Shown: piece by piece, positions 45,651 to 55,479 of the stretch
Layout: each line of letters opens with the position of its first letter
How positions within the stretch are numbered: the stretch's first letter is position 1
Source of the DNA: DATBVX01 sp963724625
GTDB taxonomy: Bacteria; Pseudomonadota; Gammaproteobacteria; Steroidobacterales; Steroidobacteraceae
Length of the DNA: 64,000 nucleotides
Assembly (NCBI GenBank): GCA_963724625.1
Contig: CAVRVO010000004.1
Coordinates: 310,001 to 374,000, forward strand
Direction of reading: 5' to 3'
Translations under genes and position numbers: made by a program
Notes under the pieces: model-generated
What the model saw: the letters and a program-made list of their open reading frames with translations, nothing else
Databases searched by the model: none
Told to the model about the DNA's origin: nothing

Positions 45651-46746
45651 TCTCGTTCTCGATTGGAAGCAGGATGGTGAACACGGTATGTCCCGGCGTG
45701 CTCTCGAACTCGATGAGGCCGCCGTGTCGGATCACGAGGTCCTGCGCAACCGCGAGGCCGAGTCCTGTGCCGTCCTGTCGTCCAGTGACCAGCGGATAGA
45801 ACAGCGTATCGCGAATCTGCGCGGGGACACCGGGGCCGTCGTCTTCGAGCTGGATGCTTGCCACCAACCGATGGCGCGCCGAGCCAATGCTCTGATTGGT
45901 CAGTGCTCGCGTACGCAGCAGTATCCGGCCGCGCGTGCCGACGGCCTGCAACGCGTTGCGTCCCAGGTTGAGCATTGCCTGGATGATGAGATGCCGATCC
46001 AGGTCAGCGCTTGGCAGACTCGGATCGTAATCCCGCTCGATCAGCACGCTGCTGTGCGCTTCGCTGCGCATCAAGTGATAGACGTGCTCGCAGAGCTCGT
46101 GGATGTTGAGACTCTCGCGCCGCGGTGCGCGTCCGGGCCCCAACATGGAGTCGACCAGCGCGGCGAGACGATCTGCTTCGCTGATGATCACCTCGGTATA
46201 TTCACGCATGGTCTCGTCGCGCAGCTGGCGCTCCAGCAATTGCGCTGCACCGCGCAGGCCGCCAAGTGGATTCTTGATCTCGTGAGCTAGCTGACGAACC
46301 ATCAACCGACTGCCACCCAGCTGTGCCAGGAGCGCAGTCTCGCGGCTGATGCGCTGGCGCTGAGTCGCATCGTTGAGTTCCACCAGCAAACGCCCTGCGG
46401 GATGCACGGGGTCGAGCGGCGACACGCTGACGTCGGTGACCCGCTCCTCGCCCGCGTGTGCCGCCTGCAGCGTCACTTCGCGCTGCGAACAATTGTCCGA
46501 GTTGACTGCCGCGCGAGTCAGTACCTGCCACAGCTCCTCGGGTGCGCGCAAAAGGTCACGGAGCAATCGTCCACGAGCCTGATGCGCGCTCATGCCCAGG
46601 AGGTTTTCCGCAGCCAGGTTGGCATCCAGCACCCGCAACTCGCTGTCGAGCAGCAACACGCCGGTGCTGAGGGCGTCGAGAATCTCCTGTGCTTCGGGCA
46701 CAGGAGACAGAGGAAGCAGATTAGTTTCGGTCGCCACGCCCGTCAC
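45640..46746 (-). CDS. ntrB: Nitrogen sensor kinase NtrB
   Basis: A 368-residue cytoplasmic histidine kinase: PAS domain (LLLDSELRVLDANLAAENLLG), the phospho-His H box LAHEIKNPLGGLRGAAQLL, and ATPase boxes ending DGTGLGLAVAQDLVIRHGG. It phosphorylates NtrC when nitrogen is low and dephosphorylates it with PII. GTG start. Confidence 0.96.
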   Translation of the reverse strand: MTGVATETNLLPLSPVPEAQEILDALSTGVLLLDSELRVLDANLAAENLLGMSAHQARGRLLRDLLRAPEELWQVLTRAAVNSDNCSQREVTLQAAHAGEERVTDVSVSPLDPVHPAGRLLVELNDATQRQRISRETALLAQLGGSRLMVRQLAHEIKNPLGGLRGAAQLLERQLRDETMREYTEVIISEADRLAALVDSMLGPGRAPRRESLNIHELCEHVYHLMRSEAHSSVLIERDYDPSLPSADLDRHLIIQAMLNLGRNALQAVGTRGRILLRTRALTNQSIGSARHRLVASIQLEDDGPGVPAQIRDTLFYPLVTGRQDGTGLGLAVAQDLVIRHGGLIEFESTPGHTVFTILLPIENENGR

Positions 46747-46774
46747 CGCCCAGTCGCGGCACGGGCCGGCGTGA

Positions 46775-47314
46775 TCAGTGCGGCGTCGGTACTTTCTTCG
46801 TCAGGATGGAAGTCTGGTGCATGTGGAACGTCACCGTCTGGCTGCTGATGAGCTGCTTGCCAGTCTGATCGGTAACCACTGCCACGAGCGTGTGGGTGCC
46901 CCGAAACACATCGTTCAGCGAGAACGAATCCCCGGCACCCGGCAAGCCATCGACACGCTTGCCGTCGAGGTAGAGCCAGATCGAGTGACCGGGCTGCAGA
47001 TCCGGTTCGATGCGCAGCCGCGCAGTAAGCGTGTTTCCGGTGTTCTGAAATGTCTCGTCGTTTTCCGGCTTCCACAGATCGAGCTTGCTGTACTGAGACT
47101 GCTGACCAGCAGCCGAATTGCTGGTCTGCGAGCGATTGTTTCCGCTCGACGCATTCGGTGTGAAAGTCTGCGCGGACTGCAAGTCGACGACTTGCGCACC
47201 GGGCGCTGGCGTGTCGGAGTAGTGCGTTACGCCGTTCTGGTCTACCCACTTGTAGGTCGTGGCGAACGCGCTCGCGGCAAGCAACATACCGATCGCGATG
47301 AGGCTGATACGCAT
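46775..47314 (-). CDS. DUF4124 domain protein in the glnA-ntrBC locus
   Basis: A 179-residue exported protein: signal peptide MRISLIAIGMLLAASAFA, the DUF4124 motif TYKWVDQNGVTHYSDTPAPG, a Ser- and Asn-rich linker, and a beta-rich C-terminal part ending in PTPH. DUF4124 proteins are often found between glnA and ntrB in gammaproteobacteria; the function is unknown. Confidence 0.88.
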   Translation of the reverse strand: MRISLIAIGMLLAASAFATTYKWVDQNGVTHYSDTPAPGAQVVDLQSAQTFTPNASSGNNRSQTSNSAAGQQSQYSKLDLWKPENDETFQNTGNTLTARLRIEPDLQPGHSIWLYLDGKRVDGLPGAGDSFSLNDVFRGTHTLVAVVTDQTGKQLISSQTVTFHMHQTSILTKKVPTPH

Positions 47315-47435
47315 GGGGCCAAAGCATAGCCCTATCTTCCAGTGCAGACAAAAGCCAACCTGAAAACTCGGTGACGGTGATCACATTAACTACCGCCACC
47401 GGTACCGCCTCGTGAACCCGCGGGCGAAACACTCC

Positions 47436-48845
47436 TCAAACGCTGTAATACAGCTCCAGCTCCACCGGATGCGTAGTCATGCGCACGCGCGTGACTTCCT
47501 GCATCTTGAGTCCGATGTACGCGTCGATGACATCGTCGGTGAACACGCCGCCCGCCTTGAGGAAGGCCCGATCCTTATCGAGGGATTCGAGCGCCTGCTC
47601 GAGCGAGTAGCACACCTCGGGAATGTGCTTGGCCTCCTCGGGCTCGAGGTCGTACAGATCCTTGTCCGCAGCTTCGCCCGGATGAATCTTGTTCTGGATT
47701 CCATCGACGCCAGCCATCAGCATCGCGGCAAATGCCAGATACGGGTTGGCAGTCGAATCCGGGAAACGCACTTCGATACGTCGCCCCTTCGGATTCGGCA
47801 CCCATGGAATGCGAATCGACGCCGAACGATTGCGCGCGGAGTACGCCAGCATCACGGGCGCTTCGAAACCCGGCACCAGGCGCTTATAGCTGTTGGTGCT
47901 CGAGTTGGTGAACGCGTTGAGCGCCTTCGCGTGCTTGATGATTCCGCCGATGTAGTAGAGCGCCACGTCCGACAGGCCGCCGTACTTGTCACCAGCGAAC
48001 AGTGCCTTGCCCGCCTTCTGCAGGGACTGATGCACATGCATGCCGTTGCCGTTGTCGCCGACGATGGGCTTGGGCATGAAGGTCAGCGTCTTGCCGTAAC
48101 TTGCAGCGACATTCTGCAACGCGTACTTGAGGATCTGAACTTCGTCGGCTTTGCGCGTCAGGGTGTTGGCGGAGACATTAATTTCGCCCTGGCCGGCGGT
48201 CGCCACTTCGTGGTGGTGCACCTCGACCTGCAGGCCAAGCTCCTCGAGCGCGAGACACATCGCCGAACGGATATCCTGCTGAGAGTCGACGGGCGGAACC
48301 GGGAAATATCCGCCCTTCACGCCGGGTCGGTGGCCCTTGTTGCCCTCCTCGTATGCCTTACCGGAGCTCCACGCCGCTTCCACGGAATCGATTTCATAGA
48401 AGCAGCCGCTCATGCCCGAGCCCATGCGCACGGCATCGAAGATGAAGAACTCATTCTCCGGGCCGAACAGAGCGCCGTCGGCAATTCCGGTCGACTTGAG
48501 ATAGGCCTCCGCACGCTTGGCCAGTGAGCGTGGGCAGCGCTCGTAGCCCTGCATGGTCGTCGGCTCGACGACATCACAGCGCAGGAGCAGTGTGCTTGCC
48601 TCGAAGAACGGATCGATCACTGCGCTGGCGGCATCCGGCATCAGGATCATGTCGGACTCGTTGATGCCCTTCCAGCCAGCGATCGAAGAGCCGTCGAACA
48701 TCTTGCCGTCGGTAAAGAAGTCCTCATCGACCACACGCGAGGGCACACTCACGTGCTGCTCCTTGCCGCGGGTATCGGTGAAGCGCAGGTCCACGAACTT
48801 CACTTCCTTCTCTTTCATCAGGCTCAGAACTTCGGCGGGGGTCAT
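47436..48845 (-). CDS. glnA: Glutamine synthetase, type I
   Basis: A 469-residue dodecameric enzyme making glutamine from glutamate, ammonia and ATP. Seen: FDGSSIAGWKGINESDM, GPENEFFIFD, KPIVGDNGNGMHVHQSLQKAG, RLVPGFEAPVMLAYSARNRS, and the adenylylation loop DLYDLEPEEAK with the target Tyr at about 398, so control by GlnE is expected. Regulated by the sigma-54 promoter upstream. First gene of the nitrogen block. Confidence 0.97.
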   Translation of the reverse strand: MTPAEVLSLMKEKEVKFVDLRFTDTRGKEQHVSVPSRVVDEDFFTDGKMFDGSSIAGWKGINESDMILMPDAASAVIDPFFEASTLLLRCDVVEPTTMQGYERCPRSLAKRAEAYLKSTGIADGALFGPENEFFIFDAVRMGSGMSGCFYEIDSVEAAWSSGKAYEEGNKGHRPGVKGGYFPVPPVDSQQDIRSAMCLALEELGLQVEVHHHEVATAGQGEINVSANTLTRKADEVQILKYALQNVAASYGKTLTFMPKPIVGDNGNGMHVHQSLQKAGKALFAGDKYGGLSDVALYYIGGIIKHAKALNAFTNSSTNSYKRLVPGFEAPVMLAYSARNRSASIRIPWVPNPKGRRIEVRFPDSTANPYLAFAAMLMAGVDGIQNKIHPGEAADKDLYDLEPEEAKHIPEVCYSLEQALESLDKDRAFLKAGGVFTDDVIDAYIGLKMQEVTRVRMTTHPVELELYYSV

Positions 48846-48937
48846 GGGCTCAAGCTCCTCGGAATGGGGCGAAACTGTTTTGGCCTGCCGTCCGATTCGC
48901 CCTGCAGACGGAGGTCCATAGCTGAATCCACGCGGTT

Positions 48938-48953
48938 TGCAGTTCTCGTGCCA
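48938..48953 (-). promoter_or_regulatory. Sigma-54 promoter of glnA
   Basis: On the minus strand TGGCACGAGAACTGCA, a close match to TGGCACG-N4-TTGCA with GG at -24 and GC at -12 spaced by ten bases. It points at glnA about 90 bases downstream. The matching activator gene (ntrC) is in the same operon. Confidence 0.85.
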
Positions 48954-49214
48954 CGGCGTGGAGGTCGCAGATTCAAATGCTTAGGGTTGCAGCGCGTCGG
49001 CGCCCCGCAAAACGCGCGCCATCATAGGGCATTCTGCTGCTGAAAATGCACCATTTGTGGGCGTAAGTTGGCCGCAGTGCGGGCAGTTCGCAAGGTTTCG
49101 AGCCTGACGCACCATTGCGGAGCGCTCGGTGGGTACAAATGCCAGCCGCTGAATGACTCGTTATACTCGCGGCCTTTTCGATCAATGACCTGCCCGACCT
49201 TTAGCCCGACACCC
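48954..49214. promoter_or_regulatory. Divergent glnA / glyQ control region
   Basis: Upstream of the sigma-54 site, TGCACCATTTGTGGGCG (49047-49063) keeps a good left half of the NtrC dyad TGCACCA-N3-TGGTGCA; the right half is poor. A plus-strand TATACT (49162-49167) is a good -10 for glyQ without a clear -35. Confidence 0.45.
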
Positions 49215-50141
49215 ATGCCGCCCCGTAGCTCCACGCTGCCACCCAGGACCTTTCAGGACCTGATTTTTGCGCTGCAGCGCTATTGGTCCGAGTGCGGCTG
49301 CGTAATTCTTCAGCCGTACGACATGGAGATGGGTGCCGGGACCTTTCACACCGGGACGTTCCTCAGAGCGCTCGGGCCCGAGCCATGGACTGCGGCGTAT
49401 GTCCAACCGAGTCGTCGGCCGACAGATGGGCGCTACGGCGAGAACCCGTTTCGTCTGCAGCACTACTACCAGTTCCAGGTGGTGATCAAACCTTCTCCGC
49501 TCGAGATCCTGGACCTGTACCTCGGTTCGTTGCGCGCACTCGGTATCGATCCGCTCGTGCACGACATCCGGTTCGTCGAAGACAACTGGGAATCGCCGAC
49601 GCTTGGCGCGTGGGGGCTGGGCTGGGAGGTGTGGCTCAACGGCATGGAGATTACGCAGTTCACCTACTTCCAGCAGGCCGGCGGTTTCGACTGCAAGCCG
49701 GTGACGGCTGAAATTACCTACGGGCTGGAACGGGTCGCGATGAACCTGCAGCAGGTCGAAAGCTTCTTCGACATCGTATGGACCGATGGACCGCTCGGGC
49801 GCGTGACGTACGGCGATGTCTTTCACCAGAACGAAGCCGAGCAGTCGGCTTATAACTTCGAGCACGCGGATGTGAACTGGCTGTTGCAGGCGTTCGATGC
49901 TCATGAACGCACCTGCCAGGCTCTGCTCGAGGCAAAGTTGCCGTTGCCCGCCTACGAGCAAGTATTGAAGGCCTCTCACACGTTCAATCTTCTCGATGCG
50001 CGCCGGGCGATCTCCGTAACTGAACGGCAGCGCTACATCCTGCGAGTTCGCAAGCTCGCCCGTGGTGTGGCTGAAGCTTACCTCCATAGTCGCGAGTCAC
50101 TCGGCTTCCCGTTGCTGAAGCAAGCCGGAGCTGCCGCGTGA
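49215..50141 (+). CDS. glyQ: Glycyl-tRNA synthetase alpha subunit
   Basis: A 308-residue class II synthetase subunit of the alpha2beta2 type. Seen: TFQDLIFALQRYWSECGCVI, EMGAGTFHTGTFLRALGPEPW, AAYVQPSRRPTDGRYGENPF and the GLERVAMNLQQVESFFDIVW motif 3 region. The ATG at 49215 is preferred; an in-frame ATG at 49185, 18 bases after the -10 box, is possible. Stop overlaps glyS by four bases. Confidence 0.95.
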   Translation: MPPRSSTLPPRTFQDLIFALQRYWSECGCVILQPYDMEMGAGTFHTGTFLRALGPEPWTAAYVQPSRRPTDGRYGENPFRLQHYYQFQVVIKPSPLEILDLYLGSLRALGIDPLVHDIRFVEDNWESPTLGAWGLGWEVWLNGMEITQFTYFQQAGGFDCKPVTAEITYGLERVAMNLQQVESFFDIVWTDGPLGRVTYGDVFHQNEAEQSAYNFEHADVNWLLQAFDAHERTCQALLEAKLPLPAYEQVLKASHTFNLLDARRAISVTERQRYILRVRKLARGVAEAYLHSRESLGFPLLKQAGAAA

Positions 50142-52237
50142 GCCGGCGGGATCTCTTGATCGAGATCGGCACTGAGGAGCTCCCGCCGCTGGCGTTGAAG
50201 GACCTCGCCGATGCGTTCCTCGCGGGCATCGTGCAGCGACTGGCGGAGACGAAGATAAGGCACGGGCGCGCGCAACGCTTTGCGAGTCCGCGACGTCTCG
50301 CTGTCCTGGTCAGAGGCGTTTCAGAACAGCAACCCGAACAGGACGTGAAACGGCGCGGACCGCCGGTTTCTGCCGCGTTCGACTCGAGCGGGCAACCGAC
50401 TCGAGCCGCGCTCGCGTTTGCCGAATCCTGCGGCACGACGGTCTCGTCGCTGGACCGCGTGCAGGAGGCCAAGGGCGAATTCCTACTCTTCAGTACGCGC
50501 AAGCCAGGCTCGCTCACCAGCGATCTGGTGCCAGGCGTAGTGCAGGCGGCGCTCGACGCGTTGCCAATCCCCAAGCGGATGCGTTGGGGGGCAGGCAACG
50601 CGGAATTCGTCCGTCCGGTGCACTGGGTAGTGCTCCTCTTCGGCAAGGACGTCGTGCCAGCAAGCATCCTGGGCGTGTCGAGCGATCGCTTCACGCGAGG
50701 ACATCGCTTTCACGCACCAAAACCGCTGCGTATATCCACGCCAGGTGCGTATGCCGGAGCATTGCGTAAGCGCGGACGGGTGCTGGCCGATCTCGACGAG
50801 CGACGCGAGCACATACGGCGCACCACACAGGAGCTCGCGGCTTCGCTTGAAGGCGTGCCGGTCATGGACGATGCGTTGCTCGATGAGGTGACGGCTCTAG
50901 TCGAGTGGCCCGTGCCGCTGGCGGGCACGTTCGAAGGGCGCTTTCTCGAGCTGCCACGCGAGGTGCTCATCGCCACACTGCAGGACCATCAGCGCTATTT
51001 CCCGCTCAGCACCAGCAACGGCACTTTGCTACCGCGGTTCATAGCGGTCAGCAATCTCGAAAGCCTCCATCCAGACCAGGTTCGCGCCGGAAACGAGCGC
51101 GTAGTCAGGCCACGCCTCACGGACGCCGCATTTTTCTACGACACCGACCGCAAGCAACCCCTGGCGTCCCGATGTGCAGGATTGGCCCAAGTAACGTATC
51201 AGACGCGCCTCGGTTCGCTGCAGGACAAAGTAACGCGCACCAGGACACTCGCGGCCCGGGTCGCCGAGCGCATAGGTGCCGATCCTCGTTCCACCGAGCG
51301 CGCTGCGGATCTGTGCAAGTGCGATCTGCTGACGGCGATGGTCGGCGAATTCCCGGAGCTGCAAGGCACCATGGGCAGTTACTACGCTCGACACGATGGT
51401 GAGCAGGCAGACGTTTCCATTGCCATCGCGGAGCACTATCTGCCCCGCTACGCCGGCGATCGGCTGCCTGACAGCCGCATCGGAATGGCACTGGCCATTG
51501 CCGACAAGATCGACACCATCACGGGCATCTTCGCGATCGACCAGAAGCCAACGGGAACTCGCGATCCTTTCGGCGTGCGCCGAGCCGCCCTCGGTCTGGT
51601 GCGCATCATTATCGAGCGCCAACTCGAGCTTGATCTGCGTGAGCTAATCGCGACCGCAACGCAGCTCATGGCGGCACATTCGCCCGGCGTCGGCGCGGTC
51701 GATGGCGCGGTGTGCGAGCAGGTCTACGACTACATCATGGAGCGCCTGCGCTCCTACTATCTCGACCGGTCTTCAGGATTGGAAATCAGCACCGAGATGT
51801 TCGATTCGGTGTTGAGCAATCGTCCACCGTCGCCGCTCGACTTCGATGCCCGATTGAGAGCGGTGGAAGGCTTTCTGAAGCTCGATGCCGCGACCAGCCT
51901 CGCAAGTGCCAACAAGCGCATCGCCAACATATTGCGCAAGACCGAGATCCCGACCTCCCAGGTCGTGAAGGTGGAACTGTTACGGTCTCCTGCCGAGCAG
52001 CGCCTGCACAGCGAGCTCGAGCGCCTTCGTCCGCAGGTGGAGCCATTGCTCGAACAGCGCAACTACGCTGAGGCGTTGCAGCGGCTGGCGCAGTTGCGCG
52101 AACCGGTGGATGCGTTCTTCGACTCAGTCATGGTGATGGACGAGGACACGCAACTTCGCACCAACCGTCTCACGCTGCTTGTTCAGTTGCGCAATCTGTT
52201 CCTGCACACCGCCGATCTGTCACGCCTGCCTGGCTGA
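50138..52237 (+). CDS. glyS: Glycyl-tRNA synthetase beta subunit
   Basis: A 699-residue subunit with tRNA-binding and HD-like domains. N-terminus SRRDLLIEIGTEELPPLALK with conserved EIGTEELP, GKIDTITGIFAI-like segment (ADKIDTITGIFAIDQKPTGTRDPFGVRRAALG), and the helical C-terminal anticodon domain ending in VDAFFDSVMVMDEDTQLRTN. GTG start overlapping the glyQ stop. Confidence 0.97.
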   Translation: MSRRDLLIEIGTEELPPLALKDLADAFLAGIVQRLAETKIRHGRAQRFASPRRLAVLVRGVSEQQPEQDVKRRGPPVSAAFDSSGQPTRAALAFAESCGTTVSSLDRVQEAKGEFLLFSTRKPGSLTSDLVPGVVQAALDALPIPKRMRWGAGNAEFVRPVHWVVLLFGKDVVPASILGVSSDRFTRGHRFHAPKPLRISTPGAYAGALRKRGRVLADLDERREHIRRTTQELAASLEGVPVMDDALLDEVTALVEWPVPLAGTFEGRFLELPREVLIATLQDHQRYFPLSTSNGTLLPRFIAVSNLESLHPDQVRAGNERVVRPRLTDAAFFYDTDRKQPLASRCAGLAQVTYQTRLGSLQDKVTRTRTLAARVAERIGADPRSTERAADLCKCDLLTAMVGEFPELQGTMGSYYARHDGEQADVSIAIAEHYLPRYAGDRLPDSRIGMALAIADKIDTITGIFAIDQKPTGTRDPFGVRRAALGLVRIIIERQLELDLRELIATATQLMAAHSPGVGAVDGAVCEQVYDYIMERLRSYYLDRSSGLEISTEMFDSVLSNRPPSPLDFDARLRAVEGFLKLDAATSLASANKRIANILRKTEIPTSQVVKVELLRSPAEQRLHSELERLRPQVEPLLEQRNYAEALQRLAQLREPVDAFFDSVMVMDEDTQLRTNRLTLLVQLRNLFLHTADLSRLPG

Positions 52238-52238
52238 C

Positions 52239-52949
52239 ATGCAGTTGCTCGGCTCACTGCTCTTCACGGCCTACCTGTTCCTGTCCATAGTGGTGTTTTC
52301 AACCGGCGTCGTGTTGGCGGCCGTCTTTCCATACCCCGTGCGTTACGCAGTCTCGCGCACGTGGGCGCGCAGCGTCATGTGGCTCCTCAAACACTTCTGC
52401 GGACTGGACTACGTGGTCGAAGGGCGTGAAAACATTCCGGTCGACAACCACATCTCGATGTGGAAGCACTCCTCGTCCTGGGAAACCATCGCGCAGATGC
52501 TGGTGTTTCCGCCTCAGTCCTGGGTGCTGAAGCATGAATTGATGTGGATTCCAATCGTCGGCTGGGCGATTCGAGCCATGCGTCCGATCGCGATCGACCG
52601 TGGCAGCGGTCGCATAGCGGTCAATCGCGTGATCGAGCAGGGCAAACAGCGGCTCGAGAGCGGCATGTGGATCCTGATCTTTCCCGAAGGCACCCGAATG
52701 CCCGCCGGGCAGACACGCAAATACGGCGTCAGCGGCGCACTGCTCGCCACGCAAACCGGCCGATGGGTAATTCCGGTGGCGCACAACGCGGGCTCCTATT
52801 GGCCGCGCCGAGGTCTTATCAAGAGGCGAGGCACGATCCGCGTAGTGATCGGACCCCCGATAGATCCTCGCGGCGCCGATCCGCGTCAGTTGAACGAGCG
52901 GGTTCAGGCGTGGATCGAATCCACGGTGGCTCAATTGCAGACACGCTGA
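52239..52949 (+). CDS. plsC: 1-acyl-sn-glycerol-3-phosphate acyltransferase
   Basis: A 236-residue membrane acyltransferase that makes phosphatidic acid. One N-terminal membrane helix (LLGSLLFTAYLFLSIVVFS), the HX4E version of the catalytic motif in KHSSSWETIAQ, LKHELMWIPIVGW, and FPEGTRM for glycerophosphate binding. Starts one base after the glyS stop; in many relatives gmhB lies between these two genes. Confidence 0.92.
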   Translation: MQLLGSLLFTAYLFLSIVVFSTGVVLAAVFPYPVRYAVSRTWARSVMWLLKHFCGLDYVVEGRENIPVDNHISMWKHSSSWETIAQMLVFPPQSWVLKHELMWIPIVGWAIRAMRPIAIDRGSGRIAVNRVIEQGKQRLESGMWILIFPEGTRMPAGQTRKYGVSGALLATQTGRWVIPVAHNAGSYWPRRGLIKRRGTIRVVIGPPIDPRGADPRQLNERVQAWIESTVAQLQTR

Positions 52950-53036
52950 GAGCAGGCTGAGCGGCGACGCAGCCGGTCGCGGCTCGCCACTTACTCGGCC
53001 AGCTGCAGATCAGGCGTCGATGATTTCGAGTCGCAC

Positions 53037-55454
53037 TCAGATGTCCAGGTTTGCGACTGCGAGCGCGTTTTTCTCGATGAACTCGCGACGCGGTTCGACT
53101 TGATCGCCCATCAAGGTCGTGAAGATGTCATCCGCCGCGACCGCGTCCTCAATCCTGACCTGCATGAGCCGGCGCGACTCTGGGTTGATGGTCGTGTCCC
53201 ACAACTGCTCCGGGTTCATTTCGCCTAGACCCTTGTAGCGCTGGATGGTCTGGCCTTTCTTCGCCTGCTCGAGGAGCCAATGCATCGCTTCCTTGAAACT
53301 TGCGATCTCGTGCCGCTCATCGCCCTTGGTGACGAATGCGCCATCCCCAATCAGGTCGCTGAGCGTGCGACCGAGCTCCGCGATGCGGCGATACTCGGCC
53401 GAATCGAAGAACTCGCGCTGAATATGCTTGGTGGCGGCGACGCCGTGCTCAGTCCTCTGCACGTCGATACGCTGCGGCGCTCCGTCGCTGCCCGGATGCA
53501 ACGCCACTTTGAATGTGCGCGTGGCATCGTTCAGCGCGTTAAGGCGCGCATCCAGCTGGCTGCACCAGTGGCTAAGCGCTTCGACGTCGTCAAATACGGC
53601 GCCGGTTAGCTCCGGCAGATAGATCATCTGCTCCAGCACCCGTTCGTCGTAGCGGCGCGACCAGCGCTTGATGATCGCCTGCACTTCCATATAGCGCCGC
53701 GCGAGCGACTCCAGGCCTGGCCCGGCCAACGGAGGTGCCTCGGCATTGACGTGCAGGCCTGCCTCGTCCAGTGCAGCGTTCAGTAGCAGAGCGTTGAGTT
53801 CCGAGTCGTCCTTGAGATAGTGCTCCTGCTTGCCCTTGCGCAATTTGTAGAGTGGGGGCTGAGCGATATAGATATGCCCACCCTCGATAAGCTGTGGCAT
53901 CTGCCGATAGAAAAAGGTCAGCAAGAGCGTCCGGATGTGGGATCCGTCTACGTCCGCGTCGGTCATGATGATGACCCGGTGATAGCGAAGATTCGCGATC
54001 TCGAAGTCATCTCGCCCGATCCCGCAGCCAAGTGCTGTGATCAGGGTGCCAACTTCCGCGGATGAGAGCATCTTGTCGAAGCGCGCCTTCTCGACGTTCA
54101 GGATCTTGCCCTTCAACGGCAGAATTGCCTGGCTGCGTCGGTCGCGACCTTGCTTCGCTGACCCGCCGGCGGAGTCGCCCTCAACCAGAAAGAGCTCCGA
54201 CAAGGCCGGGTCCTTCTCCTGACAGTCGGCCAGTTTTCCGGGCAGGCCCGCGAAGTCGAGGGCGCCCTTGCGACGGGTCATCTCGCGCGCCTTGCGCGCC
54301 GCTTCGCGTGCTCTCGCTGCTTCCATGATTTTCGCGACGATGGCGCGCGCATCCTGGGGGCGTTCGAGCAGGAATTCCTCGAGCCGCTCGGCTACGGCGG
54401 ATTCCACGATCGCTTTCACTTCCGAGGAAACCAACTTGTCCTTGGTCTGCGAAGAGAACTTCGGATCGGCGAGCTTTAGAGACAGAATCGCTGTCAGTCC
54501 TTCACGCGCGTCATCACCTGTGGTGAGGACTTTTTCTTTTTTCGCGTACGCCTCTTTTTCAATGTAGTTGTTCAGTGTACGTGTCAAGGCACTACGAAAA
54601 CCGGCCAGATGCGTGCCGCCATCCTTCTGCGGAATGTTGTTGGTGTAGCAGAACATGCTTTCCTGGTAGGAGTCGTTCCACTGCATTGCGACTTCCACCA
54701 CGGCGCCATCCTGTTCGGTGCGAAAGGAGAAAATCGATTCGTGGATGGGCGTGCGGGTGCGACTGAGATACTTCACGAACGCCTGGATACCACCCTCGTA
54801 CTCGAAGACATCGCTCTTCTCCTCACGCTCATCGATGAACTCGATGCGCACTCCGGAGTTCAGGAACGAAAGCTCGCGCAGTCGCTTGGCCAGCAACTCG
54901 TAATTGAATTCGATGTTGGTGAAGATCGTCGCGCTCGGCTTGAAGCGAATCGTCGTGCCGCGCTCGTTCGTCTGGCCGACCACCCCCAGGGGTGCGACGG
55001 GCTCACCGAGTCGATACTCCTGCTGATAGATCCGACCTTCGCGGCAGATGGTCAGCACCAGGTATTCGGAAAGGGCGTTGACCACTGACACCCCCACCCC
55101 GTGCAGCCCGCCGGAAACCTTGTACGAGCTGTCATCAAACTTCCCGCCCGAATGCAGTACGGTCATGATGACCTCTGCGGCCGATCTTCCTTCTTCTGGG
55201 TGGATATCTGCAGGGATCCCGCGCCCATTGTCGGCGACCGTGACGGATTCGTCGGCGTGAATAGTGACTACGATCCGATCGCAATACCCAGCCAAGGCCT
55301 CATCAATCGAGTTGTCGACCACCTCGAAAACCATGTGGTGCAAGCCAGTGCCGTCGTCGGTATCACCGATGTACATGCCGGGCCGTTTGCGCACTGCATC
55401 AAGCCCTTTTAATACCTTGATTTTACTGGAATCGTAGACGTCTTTTTCCGACAT
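53037..55454 (-). CDS. gyrB: DNA gyrase subunit B
   Basis: An 805-residue ATPase subunit. GHKL ATPase motifs EVVDNSIDEALAGYCD, DNGRGIPADIHPEEGRSAAE and GGLHGVGVSVVNALSE; transducer; TOPRIM with LVEGDSAGGSAKQGRDR and IMTDADVDGSHIRTLLL; then the roughly 170-residue insertion typical of gammaproteobacteria before the tail RYKGLGEMNPEQLWDTT. Ends in a normal ANLDI. 25 bases after recF. Confidence 0.98.
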   Translation of the reverse strand: MSEKDVYDSSKIKVLKGLDAVRKRPGMYIGDTDDGTGLHHMVFEVVDNSIDEALAGYCDRIVVTIHADESVTVADNGRGIPADIHPEEGRSAAEVIMTVLHSGGKFDDSSYKVSGGLHGVGVSVVNALSEYLVLTICREGRIYQQEYRLGEPVAPLGVVGQTNERGTTIRFKPSATIFTNIEFNYELLAKRLRELSFLNSGVRIEFIDEREEKSDVFEYEGGIQAFVKYLSRTRTPIHESIFSFRTEQDGAVVEVAMQWNDSYQESMFCYTNNIPQKDGGTHLAGFRSALTRTLNNYIEKEAYAKKEKVLTTGDDAREGLTAILSLKLADPKFSSQTKDKLVSSEVKAIVESAVAERLEEFLLERPQDARAIVAKIMEAARAREAARKAREMTRRKGALDFAGLPGKLADCQEKDPALSELFLVEGDSAGGSAKQGRDRRSQAILPLKGKILNVEKARFDKMLSSAEVGTLITALGCGIGRDDFEIANLRYHRVIIMTDADVDGSHIRTLLLTFFYRQMPQLIEGGHIYIAQPPLYKLRKGKQEHYLKDDSELNALLLNAALDEAGLHVNAEAPPLAGPGLESLARRYMEVQAIIKRWSRRYDERVLEQMIYLPELTGAVFDDVEALSHWCSQLDARLNALNDATRTFKVALHPGSDGAPQRIDVQRTEHGVAATKHIQREFFDSAEYRRIAELGRTLSDLIGDGAFVTKGDERHEIASFKEAMHWLLEQAKKGQTIQRYKGLGEMNPEQLWDTTINPESRRLMQVRIEDAVAADDIFTTLMGDQVEPRREFIEKNALAVANLDI

Positions 55455-55479
55455 GGCGGGTCCTTTTGCGGGGCGCGGA

